DNA of 64,000 bases from Acanthosepion lycidas (taxonomy: Eukaryota; Mollusca; Cephalopoda; Sepiida; Sepiidae): assembly GCA_963932145.1 (NCBI GenBank), contig OZ010580.1, forward strand, positions 37,616,261-37,680,260, written 5' to 3'. Below the pieces are notes generated by a model. The model was not told where the DNA came from. It searched no databases and worked only from the letters and a program-made list of their open reading frames with translations. Below, piece after piece: positions 19,543-31,339 of this stretch (position 1 is the first letter of the stretch; each line of letters begins with the position of its first letter). Both the position numbers and the translations under genes were made by a program.

Positions 19543-21180
19543 GCACACTCACATACACTAGGAGACACAGACACAGTTCAAGTAAATGTTCTAGCAAAAC
19601 TAGTTTTACTATTAGATATATACCTAAGGTTTAGCAGATATGGCATCACTTGAAGGAAATCAATCTTCAGATTGAGAAAAAAGAATTTTCTGAAGTTTTG
19701 TCCATCTTTTTCATCATGGGGAAGAAACACAAGTATGATCAAATTTTTCAAGAGCTGACATAAATATATAACTAGATAAAAAAAACATATAGCTCAAAGC
19801 AAACCCTATGATAATTCTCTTTAGATTACAAAGAAAAGTTGAAAAATTAATATTGCATACATCACAGAAGAATTTGTATTGATGAAAATGGGCAAATTGC
19901 AGTTTAATTGATGCATCTTACTGTAATTTGTTAATTAAAAGATTAACAAACTTTATTTATATTTTTCAGATGAAATTATGATATAATTTATGCAAAATAT
20001 CATTTTTTTTTCACAGGGCTGATATTTGCATAAGTACAGCCCTGTTGGTAGCTATTGATCTATGCCAAGCACTAATTTAAATATTATATAAGTATGTTTA
20101 GCATCCAGATAGATCAATTCAGATACTGGATCCATTGAAGAAAAAAAAACTCTCTTTAATTGTTAACTAAAAGAACATTTATATGAAATTATGAAATGGC
20201 TTTCTTTTTATCATTTACCAATATCAAGAATGGAATCTATTGGCTGCTTTTTATTTTGTGCTTAAAGTCTCTCTAAAAGCAATTCTAACCACTAAGCCAT
20301 AAACAGTTCAAGTCCAAAAGGTTGTTCATATACTGAGAACGCTAGTATGCCACTTTCCTGAAGAATCAGACTTGTTTAAAGACTTATCAAAGGTCCTGTA
20401 TGCCTTGCCAGGGGCATCTTTAACCCAGTTGGTCAACCAATCAACCAAAAAACATGCTTGAGCAGTCATTCAAATATTCCAGATTTTAGAGTCACACTAA
20501 AATTACAAATGCCTTCCAGGATCTTTTCCTTCAAACTGGGCATTTATTTTGCTTTGACAGGCTCCAGTGCTTAATTATTTTGATTCGTTCATTTATCCAT
20601 GTCTGTCTCTCAACAGAAGAGACAACCACCCCTTGAACCTTTGCTGGTGAGGATCATTGAGCAACACAAGCTTCTATCCATTTTTTTTTTCCAGTTGATC
20701 AGTTTTTGCACAAATAACTTCACTAGCATTGCAATAACAGAGCCAACTTTCCCAGTTATGTTCTTTCTGCTCCCAAATTAACTTCATGATGTTCGAAGAA
20801 ACAGATGAGGTGAAGAGGGGAAGAGAAAAGGTTGTCATGGATATTGATGAAAGAAAGAAAGAATGATGATCTTTATATGTTTATAAGCAACAGCAAAGAT
20901 AACTATAGAATTCTGCAGTTGAAGCATTCTTCAAGAAGTCAAGAAATTTGAGCCTTAATTTTTTTCATGGGATTTGAGAAATGATTTTTTTTAAACAGAA
21001 AAAATAAGCTTGATCACTGCAAACTAAAAAATCTTTTTAGTGCTGAGTGTAAGTATATATCACTCATGCTGTCAACTCAATTGAAAAAATATTGATTTGG
21101 TGTTATGACTTGGTTAGAAAAGATTTGAAAGCATCAGCTGCATCATAATTAGCTATAAAAAAATAATAGAAAAGAAAATT
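19096..21180. other. No gene recognised; one TA tract at 19511-19540
   Basis: Two kilobases of AT-rich DNA without a recognisable coding or repeat unit apart from the TA tract. Confidence 0.5.
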
Positions 21181-21184
21181 TATC

Positions 21185-21815
21185 ACTTGTCATATGTAGA
21201 TATATTTCTGGATGTCTTTCAGTTCTTCTTCCTCTATTCTTTTGATCATTTTTGGTAAGTTACAATTGGGTGTAAATTTTGTTTGATTCCTGTTTATATT
21301 TAAACCTACAATTAGAATTTCCCTCGGGTCATTCAGCATTTATTGTAATTTGTCCAGTGATTCTGATATTACTAAAATGTTTGTCAACCAATCATAGATG
21401 TTTCTCCATTTATTACTTACTCCTATTCCTTCATATTTCATTTTCTAGAAGATACTTTCAAGGATTACTGTAAATTGGGAAATCATATTCTCTTTCTTTT
21501 TCCAATCTTTACTTTATTTGAGCAATCAAATTATTGATTACACTCTCAAAAACTTTATAAATTAACAATGTTCTCAGTAAATTTAAAATTGTCACATATT
21601 CTACTGTGTCAAATGCAATTCATAGTCAATAAATGTTTATTAAAGTGGTTTGATATTTTCTATTGATCTACTGTTTGTGGATAAACTATTGTTTAATAGC
21701 CACTCCAAAGACTTGCTTGTTGGTATAACTGGTTTAAATTGATAGTGTTTGTTAGTTTATAAGTATTTTGAGAATAGTTTTATATGTGCTAAGCTTCTTT
21801 TTATCAAGAAGAATT
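21185..21815 (-). pseudogene. Non-LTR RT relic ('ADDIVLIS' type)
   Basis: Minus-strand pieces: FIDYELHLTQ followed by YVTIL-like (motif A region, about 21630-21570), then after several breaks TNILVISESLDKLQ with a stop then ML (about 21395-21345, where relatives read DDIVLISES), and GLNINRNQTKF (about 21310-21280). The same family recurs at 40255-40970, where the corresponding plus-strand words 'tctggatttt..cagttctt' are shared. Dead. Confidence 0.75.
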
Positions 21816-22089
21816 ACTATTTCTAGACTGAAGTATGAGGTACATTTCTGTATTCAGTGGATATATAGCTGTGCTAATAATTAGGGAAATCCTTGCCCAG
21901 TGTCTTTCGAAACATCTGTTACTATGCCATCTTCATTTGGAAACCTATATCTTATTCTATTAGTTGTTACTTCAGAAACATTACGAATGTTTGTTGTAAT
22001 GATGAGTGTTATTGTTATATAGAAGATAAAAGAACTGAATATCTAACTGGATATAGTTTAGTCCAACAGTGGATGAAATTTGCTATAAA

Positions 22090-22640
22090 ATCAAAGCATT
22101 AACCTAAAAATTCAAGTCATGTTCTTAAATAAACTCGATTGAGACTTTCAAATGGATATCATGCATGGTACGAAACTTATTCAGAATATCTAATGTGTCA
22201 GTTGTATATAACTGCTTCCTCAAATCAATGATTAAAAATGGCTATGGGCAAATAAATATAGTTGTTCTTTGTGAAGATCATCTTTCTTCTGATCTTGTGA
22301 ACTGGTGCTACAGAATCACAATCAAAGAACTGTGCCAAATAACAGAAACCATATCACATTCCACAGCAGCGACAACTAAAATGGATAGCGCATGTAACTC
22401 AAAGAGGGAAGAATGACATAATGAAGATGTTGATGTTCCACACTACTTCAAACAAAAGGTTAGGAAGGAAGTCTCCATCAATACTGGAAAGAGAAATAAC
22501 AGTTACTGGACTTGAGAATCCTATTTTCTTGAAAAACTTTTAAATAAAAAGATGTTAAAATTTCAACCATAAGTAGCACTGGATGCTTGGTCAATGATTG
22601 TTGAAGGCGTCCATATAAGGAAATAGCTAATACTATCTCA
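22090..22640 (+). pseudogene. RT 3' relic ('LKWIAHVTQRE' family), copy 1
   Basis: Collinear with 26490-26975 over about 500 bp. Contains RQLKWIAHVTQR, and then in another frame MFHTTSNKRLGRKSPSILE, a post-RT tail pattern known in metazoan non-LTR elements. The end 'gcactggatgcttggtcaatg' is shared with 26490-26975 and 1930-2010. Confidence 0.7.
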
Positions 22641-22799
22641 TCATATTCAACATATATAAGTCTGTATAGTATTGTTTGATCATCGCTAACATTTCGTTAT
22701 TTTATTAGTAACTTTTCAAACATATAGACGGTAGATCAGGTACATTTCAAACTCTTTTCTAATAGCTTTTTTTATTCATTACTTTTTTATTCATTATTT

Positions 22800-23430
22800 T
22801 TTATGTATTATTTTTTCTTATTGATTCTTCTTTTATGTACCATGTCCCTTCAGGTCATTGGTGATCATGGCTCTCCACAATTTCCTGTCTTTGTAGCTCT
22901 TAATAAATTTTGTCTTTTTGCTATCTCTCCTAAACCTTGTTCCACCATCCATTTACTCATGCTCGCTAAGTAGGTTATGTATTGGTTACCTCTGTCTGCC
23001 TTGCTTTCAATCTGCCATGTGAGTATCAAATTTTCCAAGTCCATTTTCCTCATAATGTGCCCTAGAGATTTTGCTTTCTCTTTCTGATGTTAAGTATAAG
23101 TATCCTTTTTGTTTACATTTTCTCTAAAATTTTGTTGTTGCTTACATGTTCAGTCTATGGTATTCTCAGCATCCTTCTGTAGAACCCCATTCCTGTTGCT
23201 TCAAGTCTTTTCTTCATCTGTGAGGAGATTGTCCAGTATTCACTGTCGTACAGGAGAACTGATATTACGTAACAGTTCAGTACTCCTTTCTTTTTTTGTA
23301 ATGGAATATTATTGTTTCTCAATATTTTGCATAGCTTTTGTAAGGTATATTTTACTATCTCCATGCAGCTTTTGATTTCAGTGTTGCACTTTCCATTAAA
23401 GATTTTTGTTGCCAAAAAGTACAAGAAAAA
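22800..23430 (-). pseudogene. RT C-terminal relic ('HIMRK..LENL' family)
   Basis: The minus-strand frame from 23424 reads VLNCYVISVLLYDSEYWTIS, then QMKKRLEATGMGFYRRMLRI. From 23053 it reads MRKMDLENLILTWQIESKAD, then ITYLASMSKWM and NLLRATKTGN. This is the thumb and tail of a widespread endonuclease-RT family, more complete than the other copies here. Confidence 0.87.
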
Positions 23431-26400
23431 CTTGACTTTTTTTATAAAGATAGATTTGATATATTAAGTAAATCCTACCCAGAATTTGAGTATTAGTGAT
23501 AGCTTCAATTAATTTATGATAGTAAAGACATAGGTCATAATTCTTAAAAAAATATAGTGACCCATGTGCCAGTCATTCACTTAGAGTTCTTTCATATGTC
23601 TTTTTCTTTGGTTCATAGATTTTGGTTCCTAATTTATACTAAGCATGCAATCTGAGGCCTAAACAAATTGGTTTATAGCAAAATTTAGCTGAGAGATGGG
23701 AAAATTTGTTTAAGCTCATACAAGCTTACTAGTTGTGAGTTACTTTCTGTAAGGTGTGTAAATTTGCTGTATGAAGTGGAACATTTTTTATTTCTTTTTT
23801 TTTTTATTTATTAAAGTATGTTTGTTTTTAGCTTACCACAAGACTAAATTTACAGTCATCTTTGGTATAAGAAATACAAAATAAATCTACGTAATGTTTG
23901 GAAGAGTCTGAAATCAAGGGCTTTAAACCAAAAACAGTTTGAAGATTATTTTTTATTGCTACTTAAATTTGCTTTTTTATTTAACATTTTCAGCAGTTTA
24001 ATCTATTTAAAAGACATTATTAAGTTTTACATTGGTTAAAAGTCTACCCTTGTAATTTCATATATTCAGTTAGCACATTAGGGAGATTTTCTTTTCTTTT
24101 ATTTTTATGTGGGAACAAAACATAATAATTTCTCCCATACCAGGTAGTAAATTATCTGATTAAAACATAAGTAATAAGCAGTAACTAATAAGTGTAACTA
24201 TTTACAAGAGGTAGTTGGCTAAATTATAATAAAATAAGTGTCATGCATATAGAATAGTAGATTCCATCTGATGAAATGAAAAAAAAAAAAGGATCAAATT
24301 CCTAGCTGATTTGTGTCAGGTGGGGGTGATTCAGATCTATTTAGGTTGTTAACAAGTTGGAATCAAATGTTTTGAACTTCTATTCCCAGATTCAACATCC
24401 ATTTTGAAATGAATTCCCCACCCAAACTTCTAATTCCAACAGTCAATTGTAGAAGATGCTTTTTCTTTTCTTACATTATTTTCATTTGAGAAAAAAAATC
24501 TTAAGGTAGATGTTCCTATTTTATAGAAAGTACAATTGTAAAAAATAAGTTTCCCAGATATTTTTTTTGTATTGAACAAAATTCAATTCTTTCCTTAATT
24601 AGAAAAATACAAGCTTGTTGATGTATCATGATGGTGATGTGAGAAAAAATGAACAAGATGAGATTTTATTATAATATTGCATACTTGAAGAAGACTGTAG
24701 AGTGAACTGGCTGAAATATTATTACAGACGGACAAATAGCTATTTCCTTATTTTTCTGTTGCCTTAGCTTCAGCAGCAATGGGTGTGTTTAGAACAAGAT
24801 GGATTCTATTTCACCCATAGCTTGAGGAAGAAGTGATAAATTCATACCTTTTCCAAAAGCATTAGTGCAAAAAAACTTGTAGATATTGATAGATAATATT
24901 TGTTAGCTTGATAAATATTCCTATTTTACAAAGCAGATTTAGAAAAATATGGTTCTGATACATTTTTTATATTGATAATGATAAGTAGTAATTTATATAT
25001 TTTGTTTGTATTTATCGGCACCATAGAGTGGGGAAGGGAGAGAAATGAGTACACTCAACCATTTGATTGAGTTGGTATGTTGGGTTCAATCTTTGTTGGA
25101 ATGACTGTTAAACATTCCCCTTCCCAAATCTATAGGCAAAACATGCAGATGCATGCTGGGATTTCTTTCTCACTGATAGGATACTTCTCAGTCTCATCCG
25201 ACATATTTCTGTTCTTTCTTGTCTTGAAGTTTGGAACACTGTGGTCGCTTGTCTGTATCCCTTTTGTGTGCTAACACCATTCTTAGTTGTAAACTTTTTT
25301 CCTAGCTTTGTCTTGTCTATATTGATTGTTTAGTATTATTTTTCCCTGTTTTTTTCTTCCTTTTGTTCTTGTTTATTGCAAACTTTGTCAGTTCTGTTTC
25401 TTGGGCATTTCTGCCAACCATATTTAATCGTGGACAATTACTCTACACAAGTTATCAAAAAATGATCAAGCTTTCATTTGGAATGACAGTTTTACCAAAG
25501 AAAAAAAACCTTATAGCACAATCAGGGTGTTAAAAAGATTAAATTTTGTCACAATTTCAGCTAACTAAAATTATAATAAATGTGACAAGCTGTTAAGTTT
25601 TATCCCATTTATATATCTAATTACTCTTGAATGCCAAAACAAAGATTCCACTGACCCTGCTCTGTCTTGAAGAGTGAAGAAAAATGAGCTGTCTGTCCGT
25701 TCACTTGTCCAGGATCTTATCTTGCATGCCACAAAAAGCCCTTTGCGTGCACTAGCAGATTGTTGCAATCACTTGCAGATTTTCTTTTAGGTGGAATGGT
25801 GTGGGGGAAAATATGCTATCCACTGGAATAGTTTTTATAAGAAGATTTTGTTCTGCCCCAGATAATGTGAAAAATAAACAGAAGATACACTGCGTTTAGC
25901 CCTTGCTTATTACAACCACAAGAGAATTATTCCTCAGCAGATTTAGGCCACTGACAACAGCAAATATTCTAACACTAAATAAACAACATATAAAGAAAAA
26001 AAGCGCAAAAAAAGAGCAGTACAATACCATAAAATAAATAATATCATTAGTTACAGATCACGCTGGAATTATCAAAAGAAATCATATCATGAGGATTAAT
26101 AGACTTTATGGCATGAGTCGAAAGGTACAAAAAGAAAAGAAAAAAGAATAATAGAAATAATAATCTGAAAAGACACAAATACTGATTTCATTATAGAATA
26201 GTTTGCTTTTTATTGCAGATAAAATCAAATTTAAGGTCTTCCATTAAACGTGACCTTTACCGTAATGCCGTTGCTGAGAGATTCATTAAGTAATTTATAT
26301 ACAGCAAATTTGTAATTTCACTCAAAAGGCCTTGTTAAAACCAGGAGCAGAAAGATACATGGGATCTATTTCATACATTTGTTTAAAACTTATGAGAATA

Positions 26401-26485
26401 GGGTATAAAAATAATATTAATATTCATAATATTAACAGTGAAATTAACCTTTTAGAGGTAGTCTCGCACATTACTACAAGACCAA
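23431..26485. other. No gene recognised
   Basis: About three kilobases with no supported feature. Short frames at 25077-25274 and 25571-25768 show no known motif. Confidence 0.5.
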
Positions 26486-26489
26486 AATC

Positions 26490-26975
26490 TTAACTTGAAA
26501 ACTTGACTCATGTTCTTAATTAGCTTCATCAGATCAAGACTTTCATATTGATAAAATGCATGACACCAAACCCATTCACAAATATCTAAACAAGTCAGCT
26601 GTATACAACCGCTTTCTAAGATTAATGATTAAAAATGGCTTTGAGTGAGTGAAGCCTTTGTGTTTTGGTGAAGACCACACTTCTTTGAACATTGTAGACT
26701 GTACCAAATAACAGACTTTAAGTATCATAAAAAACTAAAATGGATAGCACATGTAACTCAAAGAGAAAATAATTTTCATATCCCACACTACTTCAAATAA
26801 AAGGTTAGGATGGAAAATATCAATACTGGAAAAAGTGATAGCAGCTACTGGACTTGAGAAACTTATTTTCCTGATAAATTATTTTTAGAGAAAGGTTTTA
26901 GAAATATCAACTGAAATAAGAATTAGCTGCTCGGTCAATGAATGCTGAATGTTTTCTTATATGGAAATGGCTCCC
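26490..26975 (+). pseudogene. RT 3' relic ('LKWIAHVTQRE' family), copy 2
   Basis: Shares 'aaaatggatagcacatgtaa', 'ccacactacttcaaa', 'gctactggacttgaga' and the terminal 'gctcggtcaatgaatgctg' with copy 1. It ends about ten bases before a mariner relic. Confidence 0.7.
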
Positions 26976-26984
26976 ATACAAACG

Positions 26985-27535
26985 TTTAAAAGTGTTTGGG
27001 TGTCAATCTGAGGACAGTGCAGAGTATTCAGAAAAAGTTGTATGAGCCTAATGGTGATTACAAAGGTATGGCAGCTTGGAAAACTCATTCTGATCATTCC
27101 AATAAGAAAAGAACTCCCAAATTTGTTAATAATGGACTCAGACTTAACATGGAGGGCTCCACCAAGTGCCTCGAGTAGATAGTGCTGCCCTGGATCAAGA
27201 GGGAAGCTACTTGAAGACATTATGTCCGCCAACAAAATTTTGCACTATGCCATGTAAGCAAGAGAACCTAGTTATGACTGTTAAACAATTTCTGCAACCA
27301 CATCACTCCTTACATATGGCCTCCTAACTCTCAAGACTGCAATTACCTTGATGATTGTCTGTGGAGCACATTTGAGCGAGAGACCAACAAAACTCCTTGT
27401 AACACCAAACATGAACTGACGGCAAGGATTATAGCAGCATTCAATGAGACCACCAAGAAGAGTTGCAGGAGATTCTGAAATCATCTGGAGGCTTTGGTTG
27501 AAGCCTATGACGATTTTACGTAATAAATTTGCTCT
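26985..27535 (+). pseudogene. Mariner-like transposase relic, internally deleted (copy B)
   Basis: The first frame (26996-27178) reads LGVNLRTVQSIQKKL, then KRTPKFVNNGLRLNMEGS. The first part is the N-terminal helix-turn-helix and the second, after only two residues, is a sequence from the middle of the catalytic domain. It continues with IVLPWIKR, then a 'QNFALCHVSKRT' stretch where relatives have 'QDSAPCH', so the catalytic Asp is Asn. Next come a PNSQDCN-like block and CNTKHELTARIIAAF. About a third of the protein, including the first catalytic Asp, is missing, with the same junction as copy A at 47440-48115. Confidence 0.82.
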
Positions 27536-27654
27536 TTAGTATTTCATGATATTTTTGGGTAATTTTGGTAAATATATCTGTTAAAATGAGATGTCTGTGC
27601 TATTTTCATTTTTGCATAATTTAGACAACACCTTATCCATCACACCCTCTATAT

Positions 27655-27745
27655 AAATGGTTAACAGCTCAGAATAAGAAATTGGAGAGCCAAGTTCAAA
27701 TTCCAGTTGGGTTCATTGCATTCACTTATGTGCAAATACTTTTTG
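27655..27745 (+). mobile_element. SINE family C fragment
   Basis: 'atggttaacagctcag', 'gagagccaagttcaaattcc' and 'gttcattgcattcactta' match 56785-56960. Confidence 0.55.
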
Positions 27746-28480
27746 GACAGTCATGAATCAGACAGAGACGTGATCACTCAAACGTTTCCCCTTTGCCCCT
27801 ACTAACATACATTTGGCCAGAACAGTAGGATAATGGTCCATTCCTCCTCCTGAATCTAGGGAAAACCTGCCCCTGAACAAAGGATCTTCACAAGTTGAGA
27901 AGAAGAATGAATGAGTTAAGATTGTCCCATCATGTTCCACAAGACATAAATCTAGTAACCATAGTACCCAGAAAAGTTGTCAAACACCTTGCTGAATGTG
28001 CTGAGTAGCAGGGTCTGTGTCCTGCTGGAACTGCATATCATCTCACTGTTCCAGGAACCACAGTAAAACAGTTTGTGGAAGTACATGTTGCTGTTCAAGA
28101 TTCCCTCTACAAACACTAAAGGAGAGTAAGAGTTATAACATGGCATCCTATACGATGATACTGTGAGTTAAACCTGTGTGCTGTGGGTGAATAAACTCTG
28201 AAGAATGTTGCTCCTCATGTCTGCATGCCAATGCCTGTTACATCTATGAAGGCTTTCATCACAGATTTTTACTGTGAATACCGCATGTTGTGTAGCTTAC
28301 AATCTTGGCAAATGTCTGTACAATGCAGTGGTTTACAGGTCTACACATTTTAAGAATGTTTATTTGACCATTGTTGACAATATTGAAGCATCTCTGGCAA
28401 ATTAACTGCTTATCATTTTGAACATGATCAGTAGTTCTTGAAATCTCCTGTTCAAATGACTCTATCAAATGAAACATATG
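27740..28480 (-). pseudogene. Tc1-like transposase relic
   Basis: Minus-strand text: SYSPLVFVEGILNSNMYFHK (the 'G-LN-xxY' segment of Tc1 transposases), then in a shifted frame a 'QQDxA-P'-type stretch, then LVEHDG or LWNMMG (the 'PIEHxWDxMG' position). An upstream piece (28477-28259) reads RTTDHVQNDKQLICQRC, plausible as the N-terminal linker. Several stops; dead. The family call is by motif order only. Confidence 0.6.
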
Positions 28481-28489
28481 TACATCTGC

Positions 28490-29570
28490 ATTGCAAGATA
28501 TTCTTTCATAATATTGAATCTTAATATAACATTATCAGTATTTAATGATTAGATTCAAATGGAGCACTAATATGTGTGTGTTAAACCATCACAAGATAGC
28601 CAACAATTTTGAAAATTTTATCAGAATATCTATTGGTCTCAAGTATGCATATACTATACCTAGATAAAAATTGGCATTATTTATTTCAATTGTATTTTCT
28701 GTAATTTAAGCAGGTTTTATTAAAGACTATCGACAAGTTTTGTTTCAACAATTTTTTGTCATCAAGGTAATGAATGTTTGGCTTCAGTTTGGATGCCAAA
28801 CCATGGAGAAAGCTGTGGGAAGCCATTCCAAGAAGGCATGTCACTTTATAGATGATAAAGAAAAATCTGTAGAGTGTCATGGCTGCCTGTGTCTTGAAGG
28901 GATATGGCATTAAGAAAATCAAAGATGGATCAACATGCCAATGAAGCTCAGTCAGATTTAGATATCACTTCCATTATCTTTTTGTGAAATGATGACCTAC
29001 TTGCTGTCAGAACTGGCATACCACAAAGAACGATACAACATAACATTTAGGTAGAGAATATGAGTCAATTTGTATTAACCATTTGCTTCTCTTAATTTTG
29101 AAATAGTGAACTTTACTCCAAATTTTCGTGGATAGGGTACTGGCAAGTGTTCAAGTCTCAGAGTTTGAAAGTTGCAAAACAGCTGATAAATTAGCATTTT
29201 AAAAGTCAGATGATTTAATTAATTTGTGGAGAAGACAGAATCAAGGAACTGTCTCAAAGTAAATTTGCTTATGATGTGACTGCTTGTTGAAAATCCATAC
29301 TTGACAGCATTTATCTCAGAAATTTCATCTATTATTCTAAATTGGTTTGTATCTCTTAGAACAAATTTTTCTTTAAAAACAAAAAGACTTAAATTAAAAT
29401 CAAGAGAAAGAGTTGTGTGGCCAAGTTATATAAGTTTTCTTCCATGTTTATATACTGAGACATGAATAGATACCTTTATCATGAAATAAGTGCTTTTATT
29501 CTGGAATTTAAATAATTTAAGAAAATTATAAAAATGTTGTGTATATGCTATTTTTACAGTTATTTCAGTA
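28490..29570. other. No gene recognised
   Basis: No supported feature. Confidence 0.5.
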
Positions 29571-29574
29571 TTTG

Positions 29575-29710
29575 TCACATGGCCAAATGGTTAGCATTCC
29601 AACCATGAGACCCAGGTTCAAATCTGAACCTGGGGAGATGATTCCATTGCCTGAAAACCATACAGCAGGTTAATCCAAGACTTGTGAAGAAAACTGGCTT
29701 TACAAAATTG
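29575..29710 (+). mobile_element. tRNA-derived SINE or tRNA pseudogene
   Basis: Box A 'TGGCCAAATGGTTAGC' (about 29580-29595) and box B 'GGTTCAAATCTGA' (about 29614) lie at tRNA spacing, followed by a body unlike families A-C. The 'acccaggttc' arm is repeated as 'gaacctggg', giving a strong T-arm-like hairpin. It lies 50 bp upstream of a 5S-like sequence. Confidence 0.65.
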
Positions 29711-29758
29711 TTCATAAGCTAGCATGAAGTCTAAAGTCATTGTGATTGTACTGGCCTG

Positions 29759-29875
29759 GCTTATGGCCACATCAGGTTAAAACACCAGTATGATCAGCAA
29801 AGTTAAGCCACATTGAGGCTGGTCAGTATCTAAATGGGTGACCACTTGGGTAGTAAAACCAAATGCTGTAAGCTT
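29759..29875 (+). rRNA. 5S rRNA-derived sequence (pseudogene or 5S-type SINE head)
   Basis: A 117-bp stretch collinear with eukaryotic 5S rRNA: 'gcttatggccacatcaggtt' (5' end), 'tgatcagcaaagttaagcc' (box A region), 'ggtcagtatctaaatgggtg' followed by 'accacttggg' (box C region), and 'aaatgctgtaagctt' (3' end). There are many substitutions in stems, so it is not a functional gene copy. Either an isolated 5S pseudogene or the head of a 5S-derived SINE (SINE3-like); the body was not identified, because a MITE follows 16 bp later. Confidence 0.88.
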
Positions 29876-29891
29876 GGATGTGTGGGTTGTA

Positions 29892-29993
29892 TTAGGTTGG
29901 TGCAAAAATAATGATGTAATGATGTCATTTTTTGACGTATTTTTTAACGTCAAAAAACGACATTATTACGTCATTATTTTTGCACCAACCTAA
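29892..29993. mobile_element. Palindromic mariner-end MITE (102 bp)
   Basis: Perfect terminal words TTAGGTTGGTGCAAAA and its complement, TA flanks, interior gatgtaatgatgtc-type complementarity. Same size class as 15714 and 52708. Confidence 0.94.
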
Positions 29994-30224
29994 TACAATG
30001 GATAATGGCTTGGAATTGTTGGAGAGCTGATTTCCTATTTTATATTCACTTACACACAAATGCCCTTGAGAAAGGTATGACTCCACCTCTTTTTCCTCGA
30101 GCTTTTGGTTAATTAGTAAGTTAGTTAAACCATTAGTTTTTCCAAAAACAAAATTCTTATTCTAAAAATATTTTCTGACTTTAAATAACCTGCAAAGGAT
30201 TGATAAGCTGTAGAAAACATATCA

Positions 30225-30425
30225 GTCAATATATTGGCCTGATCATGCCAGATTGTGCACTTAATCCCCGAAACTGTAACTATTGTGTGTTTGGAATAGT
30301 TTCAACATAAACCACAGGTTGATCCTGTGTGTGTTGAAGAAACACAAATGTGCCTAAGCAGGTATCTGAAGCAGGAATGAGCAAGCCAACTTAATTGAGT
30401 TCACTCAAAACTGACAAATGCCTAT
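30225..30425 (+). mobile_element. SINE family B, 5'-truncated
   Basis: 'gcctgatcatgccag', 'gaaactgtaact', 'gttgaagaaacacaaatgtg' and 'cctaagcaggtatctgaagc' match, in reverse, the bodies at 12650-13043 and 54430-54745. Confidence 0.65.
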
Positions 30426-30499
30426 TACTATTCTTTCAGTTCGGAAATTTATCAGATGTCCAACCAGGTTGCAATGAAAATATGAAGTAAATATGTTTT

Positions 30500-31315
30500 C
30501 ACATGAGCTTTTTCTTGATATTTTCTTATTTCAGAACTGCAAATACCATAAATACATTCGAAAGAGACATGAAACTAATGAGCAAACTCATCTTTCAGTC
30601 AGTCTCCTTGAGACTGCTCGGCCTGACAATGACTGCTGACCTGAGATGGAACAAATATATTGAGTCAATAGCTTCGTCCACCACAAGGAAAGTTGGCTCC
30701 CTGTGCAATGCCAGGAAATGTTTCTCACCAGAGTCGATCCTTCAAATCTACATATCAACCATTCGCCCTTGCATGGAGTATTGTTGCCATATATGGTCTG
30801 GTGCACCTTATGTTTGTCTCAGGGTTTTTGATAAGATCCAGAGACGGATATGCAACATAATTGGCCCTGATCTGGCATCTCATCTGCAGTCACTCTCTCA
30901 CAGACGTTCCTCCCTCTGTCTTTTTTACAAATACTTTCATGGTAACTGCTCCAAGGAGCTTCTTTCCCTGGTTCCCAAACTTCATGAATTTAAGCATTCT
31001 ACTAGGCTGGCATCTCACTCACACCCTTTCACTGTCAAAACTGTTAAATGTAGCCATCTCTTCTACTCCAATAGCTTCATGTCTTGCACCTCTCGCCTGT
31101 GGAACTCCCTCCCCTCTTCTTGTTTCCCTGATAGCTATAATCTCCAACTATTCAAATCTAATGTCAATCGATGTCTCCAGATGCCCTGATCTATCCCCTA
31201 TCCTTCTCTTTGTCCTTTCCTCTGTCACTCCTCTTTGCTCTCACTTCAACTCTCTGTAACCCCTTGCATGCTAGTGGCTTCCCTCCTTGCTTGGGGTGAA
31301 ATGCTTAAAAAAAAA
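30500..31315 (+). pseudogene. Jockey-like RT C-terminus, best-preserved copy
   Basis: The longest open frame of the window (30503-31189, 228 codons). From about residue 34: LRLLGLTMTADLRWNKYIES, RKVGSLCNARKCF, STIRPCMEYCCHIWSGAPY, VFDKIQRRICNIIGPDLASH, LSHRRSSLCLFYKYFHGN, LVPKLHEFKHSTRLASHSH, LWNSLPSSCFPDSYNLQLFK and VNRCL. This is the RT thumb and tail; the catalytic YADD part is missing, so it is 5'-truncated and cannot retrotranspose alone. The native start codon is not that of a gene; the first ~33 residues are pre-junction sequence. The 3' end is 'gcttggggtgaaatgcttaa' followed by A's. Confidence 0.9.
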
Positions 31316-31339
31316 TGTAATGAGTTTGACTGTTAATGA

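Noticed and set aside
29575..29650. Functional tRNA gene
   Set aside because: Box A and B are present, but I could not build a complete cloverleaf with acceptor stem; tRNA-derived repeats are abundant in the window.
29759..29875. Functional 5S rRNA gene
   Set aside because: Too many substitutions in conserved stems and no tandem 5S context or T-run terminator at its end.
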